A stretch of DNA of 8,738 nucleotides from Deltaproteobacteria bacterium. Lineage in GTDB: Bacteria; Desulfobacterota; Binatia; Binatales; Binataceae. The notes beneath the pieces are model-generated. The model was not told where the DNA came from. It did no database searches and was given only the letters and a program-made list of their open reading frames with translations. How positions within the stretch are numbered: the first letter of the stretch is position 1; each line of letters begins with the position of its first letter. The stretch is from the NCBI GenBank assembly GCA_021799555.1, contig JAJZAG010000148.1, forward strand, positions 1 through 8,738, in the 5' to 3' direction. Shown piece by piece: positions 6,025-8,738 of the stretch. Position numbers and translations under genes: made by a program.

Positions 6025-6370
6025 ATCCGTCCTCCGCCGATATCCCTTATGAGACCTTTGCGCAACTGCCCGCGGTTTTGAAAGGGCGGGATTTCTCGCC
6101 ACGGTACGCCACGCGGAGACTGTTGCTAGTCCGCAACCCTAAACTTGCGCGCCGTTGCCTTCGCAGCCGCGAGCCTACCTCGCCGATGCGCCGGGGAGCC
6201 ATCGCGACTTTCAAGGACGGCGGGCTTGCGAGCGGAGCCGGGCGCGGGCAATCATCATTGGCGAAAGATGCGCCGAGTATGGCGCGGCCCAGCTACCTAA
6301 ACTACTTGTTGTGGCACTAAAACATCGTGTAGGATTATAGGACGGGCCGAAGGAGAGTTGAAACCAAACG
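6025..6370. other. 346 bp gene-free divergent control region
   Basis: This gap separates the minus-strand VOC gene from the plus-strand M20 gene. Short open frames inside it encode basic, compositionally random peptides without ribosome sites, so I regard it as non-coding. It is less GC-rich at its right end, where TTGTTG (6306-6311), an 18 bp spacer and TAGGAT (6330-6335) make a weak promoter candidate for the M20 gene. AAGGAG at 6350-6355 is the only ribosome-site-like motif there. The middle (about 6190-6290) has short GC-rich inverted repeats such as GCGCC/GGCGC near 6270-6290, with no convincing long hairpin or T-run. Its length would allow a small RNA or regulator sites, but I cannot show either. 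Confidence 0.45.
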
Positions 6371-7651
6371 ATGCGAATTCCGTGGCAAACCGCAAAAGAC
6401 GAAGCGTTCAAGGCGCTGCGCGATCTAATCAGGCTCGATACCACCAATCCTCCCGGCAACGAGCGGATTGCCGCCGACTATCTTGCCGAGGCCATGGGGC
6501 GGCACGGACTTGACTCTACGATTAAGGAGAGCGCACCGACACGCGCGAACCTGGTTTCGCGAATCAAGGGGAATAATACGGGCAACGCGCCGATCCTGCT
6601 CTCGTCGCACACCGATGTGGTCCCGGTCGAGCCTGCGGGATGGAGCCGGCCGGCGTTTGCGGCCGAAATCGCTGATGGATGCGTATGGGGCCGCGGTGCG
6701 CTCGACATGAAATCGAAGTGCGCGATGGATTTGGTCGTCATGACGGCGATCGCGAGAGCCGGCGCGGTTCCGAACCGCGACGTGATCATGGCTGCGGTCG
6801 CCGATGAAGAAGCCGGTTCCGATCATGGCGCGAGATTCCTGGTCGAGCGCCATCCGGAGTTGATCCGCGCCGGATGGGTGCTTAACGAAGTCGGCGGCTT
6901 CACGATCTACATGGGCGATCGGCGCTATTACACGATTCAAATCGCGGAAAAGGGCTTTGTAACCGTCAAGATGACCGTCAACGCGCCCCCGGGACACGGC
7001 TCGATGCCCAGGCGCGATACCGCGATCGGCAAGATGGCGGCGCTGCTCACCAAAATCACGAACACGCCGATGAGCATGCGGGTGACTCCGTTTATGAAGA
7101 AGATGCTCACGGAACTTGGCGTGCCGCTGGATAATCCGGGGCCGCTGTTTCGCCCGATGATGGGCAACACGGTGACGCCGACCATCTTGCGCGCGGGGTA
7201 CAAGGACAACGTGATTCCCGGCGAGGCGTCGGTCATACTCGACGGCCGCACGGTACCGGGGGAAGATCCGGAGAGCTTTGTCGCCGAGTTGCGCAGTATC
7301 GTCGGTCCCGAGCCGAAGTTCGAGCTCGTTAAGACGGCTCCGCCCGCGGAAACCAGCCCCGAAACAGAACTATTCAAACTGATCCGCGAGCGCGTCGAGG
7401 CCAACGATCCGGGCGCGCACGCGATCCCGTGGATGATCCCCGGCGCGACCGACAACAAGTTTTACGGCAAGCTCGGCGCGCAGTGCTATGGATTCGTACC
7501 GGTCAAGCTCGAACCGCATCTGCCGTTCGGCTCGCTGTTTCACGGTAACGATGAGCGATTGCCGATCGAGGGCTTTTACTGGGGGCTGCGAGTTTACGCG
7601 GAAGTGGTGCTGAAATTTGTGGGCGTGAAGTTCGACGAGGTTTTTGCCTGA
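6371..7651 (+). CDS. M20-family zinc metallohydrolase (ArgE/DapE/ACY1/CPG2 type)
   Basis: A 426-residue cytoplasmic M20 hydrolase, full length for this group. These enzymes cleave amide or peptide bonds with a pair of zinc ions. The ligand set is complete: H80 (with D82) in LLSSHTDVVPVE, the bridging D112 in WGRGALDMKSK, the general base E146 and ligand E147 in ADEEAGSDHG, E173 in NEVGGF, and H391 in SLFHGNDERL. The lid/dimerisation domain lies in between and includes PPGHGSMP (206-213). Substrate preference (acyl-amino acid, dipeptide or carbamoyl compound) is not readable. An in-frame TGA at 6359 excludes a longer start, so ATG 6371 is fixed although AAGGAG (6350-6355) is 15 nt away, longer than usual. 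The gene converges on the BamD-like gene with only 13 bp between stops. Confidence 0.93.
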   Translation: MRIPWQTAKDEAFKALRDLIRLDTTNPPGNERIAADYLAEAMGRHGLDSTIKESAPTRANLVSRIKGNNTGNAPILLSSHTDVVPVEPAGWSRPAFAAEIADGCVWGRGALDMKSKCAMDLVVMTAIARAGAVPNRDVIMAAVADEEAGSDHGARFLVERHPELIRAGWVLNEVGGFTIYMGDRRYYTIQIAEKGFVTVKMTVNAPPGHGSMPRRDTAIGKMAALLTKITNTPMSMRVTPFMKKMLTELGVPLDNPGPLFRPMMGNTVTPTILRAGYKDNVIPGEASVILDGRTVPGEDPESFVAELRSIVGPEPKFELVKTAPPAETSPETELFKLIRERVEANDPGAHAIPWMIPGATDNKFYGKLGAQCYGFVPVKLEPHLPFGSLFHGNDERLPIEGFYWGLRVYAEVVLKFVGVKFDEVFA

Positions 7652-7664
7652 GCGGCGCCGCCCG

Positions 7665-8738
7665 TTAGTCCGACGAGCTGACCGCTTGCGAGGTTGCCGG
7701 CGTAAAGGTTATCAGCAGCCGGGGCGGGCTATCGAGCGGGACAACTTCGACATCGCTGAGCGGCACCGTGTTCAGCGAGATGGTTGTGCCCTCCGAGTTG
7801 CTGCTGACGTCACAATCCTTGAAGATCGACCGGTCGAAGACGAGGTGGCGATTAAGGGAACCGTCCGGTTTTACGTCCTTGAGGGTCAAAATCGCCGTCG
7901 AGTATCCGGCCCCATTCGCGAGGCGTTTGTCGTAGGCGACCGGCCCGGTCAGATCGAAAATTACCGCCATCGGCGGATCGGCCGATGAAAGGCGGATGGT
8001 TTTGAGCGTAGCCGGCCCCACCCGCCGCGCCGCGGCCTTCCCAGCGCTTTCGTCGAGGACCGGCAGACCGTCAGGTCCGTAAACGGTCGCGTGCTGCGTA
8101 TTTTGCGCCGCTGCCGTCTTTTGGGCGTGCGCCGGCGCCCCGCCGGCGGAGGTTCCTTGCTCAGCGGAGAACGCGTCGCTGCCGGTGTCGCCGGCGTCGG
8201 CCTGACGGACGAGCACGCGACTGTCTGATTGTTGATTCTCGGAGCCATATCCGGTCTCAGCCAGAACCATCGGAAGGGGGTCTTCCTCGCTGTCGATCGG
8301 CTGGCCGAGCCGCTTGATTGCCGCCTTGGCCTGCTCGGTATAGGGGGTGTCCGGATAATGGCGGAGCAGGGCGGTATAGGCCTGCGCGGCAGAATACTTT
8401 TTGCCTTCTTTTTCCAGCGACTGCGCGAGCTCGAAGAGCGCGTCAGGCGCGACGGGCGTATCCGGATACCTTTGCATCAGCTCGGCCAGTCGCGATTCGG
8501 CGGCGCGGAAATTTGCGTGTTTGAAGTAATAATTGCCAACGACCAACTGATGCCGCGCCAGCATCTCGCGGCACTCGTCGGCCCTCTCTTTCGCCAACTC
8601 CGCAAAGGATCCTTCGGGAAAGCGCGCCTCGATAATCTCGAAATGCTTGAGCGCCTGCTCGGTTTTGGCCTGGTCTTGATCCTCGCGGCCCATCTGATCG
8701 TAGTAGCTCATCGCGATGTAATAGCTGACGAGTTCGAG
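7665..8738 (-). CDS. bamD: BamD-like outer-membrane assembly TPR protein with C-terminal AMIN-like domain (5' end outside window)
   Basis: The visible 357 residues lack the start, signal and lipobox. Codons to the right edge (LELVSYYIAMSYY) stay in frame, so the coding region runs beyond the window and the ATG at 8711 is internal. Residues 1-145 are TPR repeats of BamD (YfiO): ALKHFEIIEARFPEGSFAE, then ARHQLVVGNYYFKHANFRAA, then RLAELMQRYPDTPVAPDALF, then ALLRHYPDTPYTEQAKAAIKR. BamD is the essential lipoprotein of the BAM complex and inserts beta-barrels in the outer membrane. A Ser/Ala/Gly/Gln-rich linker follows (about residues 147-241; bases 8016-8300). Then comes a beta-rich domain (about 242-347; bases 7698-8015) with PPMAVIFDLTGPVAY and a final PLDSPPRLLITFTP, which resembles AMIN. 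E. coli BamD ends after the TPRs, so this tail is extra. Confidence 0.8.
   Translation of the reverse strand, partial: LELVSYYIAMSYYDQMGREDQDQAKTEQALKHFEIIEARFPEGSFAELAKERADECREMLARHQLVVGNYYFKHANFRAAESRLAELMQRYPDTPVAPDALFELAQSLEKEGKKYSAAQAYTALLRHYPDTPYTEQAKAAIKRLGQPIDSEEDPLPMVLAETGYGSENQQSDSRVLVRQADAGDTGSDAFSAEQGTSAGGAPAHAQKTAAAQNTQHATVYGPDGLPVLDESAGKAAARRVGPATLKTIRLSSADPPMAVIFDLTGPVAYDKRLANGAGYSTAILTLKDVKPDGSLNRHLVFDRSIFKDCDVSSNSEGTTISLNTVPLSDVEVVPLDSPPRLLITFTPATSQAVSSSD

Noticed and set aside
6078..6320. An 80-codon open frame in the gap before the M20 gene
   Set aside because: No ribosome site, random basic composition, and overlapping frames of equal quality; treated as non-coding.

Overview
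This is a GC-rich, densely coding bacterial chromosomal segment. It carries no RNA genes, insertion sequences, CRISPR arrays or phage genes that I can see. A BamD-type outer-membrane assembly protein and a secreted Spy/LTXXQ-like protein point to a Gram-negative (diderm) organism. The mix of a phytanoyl-CoA-dioxygenase-like enzyme, a crotonase, an atypical SDR with a DUF2867 tail, a VOC protein and an M20 hydrolase, with heavy use of GCG, CGC and GAT codons, resembles uncultured Deltaproteobacteria-like lineages such as Binatota. That placement is an inference from style, not from a marker gene.

Layout, left to right. (1) Minus strand, 1-1052: the N-terminal part of an FGGY-family sugar kinase runs off the left edge. 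It lies 57 bp downstream of a small secreted helical protein with a strong AGGAGG site. (2) Plus strand, 1205-2020: a non-haem Fe(II)/2-oxoglutarate dioxygenase of the PhyH type, divergent from the secreted protein and sharing a ~150 bp control region with it. (3) Plus strand, 2057-2711: a complete VapBC/FitAB-type toxin-antitoxin pair. Its near-consensus promoter places transcription start on, or next to, the antitoxin ATG, and a candidate operator surrounds the -10 box. (4) Plus strand, 2819-3619: a crotonase whose active-site residues look more like an isomerase than a hydratase. (5) Plus strand, 3717-5225: an atypical SDR fused to DUF2867, overlapping by 32 bp the tail of a convergent minus-strand VOC protein (5194-6024) that probably starts at TTG. 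(6) A ~350 bp gene-free gap, 6025-6370. (7) Plus strand, 6371-7651: an M20 metallohydrolase with all expected metal ligands. (8) Minus strand, 7665 to the right edge: a BamD-like TPR protein with a long low-complexity linker and a C-terminal beta-rich domain that looks AMIN-like.

The metabolic genes sit mostly as single units and I see no single pathway linking them. The crotonase, dioxygenase and SDR are compatible with acyl-CoA, lipid or aromatic catabolism, but substrates cannot be read from sequence. The points most worth following up are the BamD plus AMIN-like architecture, the leaderless and self-operated toxin-antitoxin promoter, the HxE (not HxD) iron motif in the dioxygenase, and the non-canonical crotonase active site. 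I do not see a clearly new defence or mobile system in this window.
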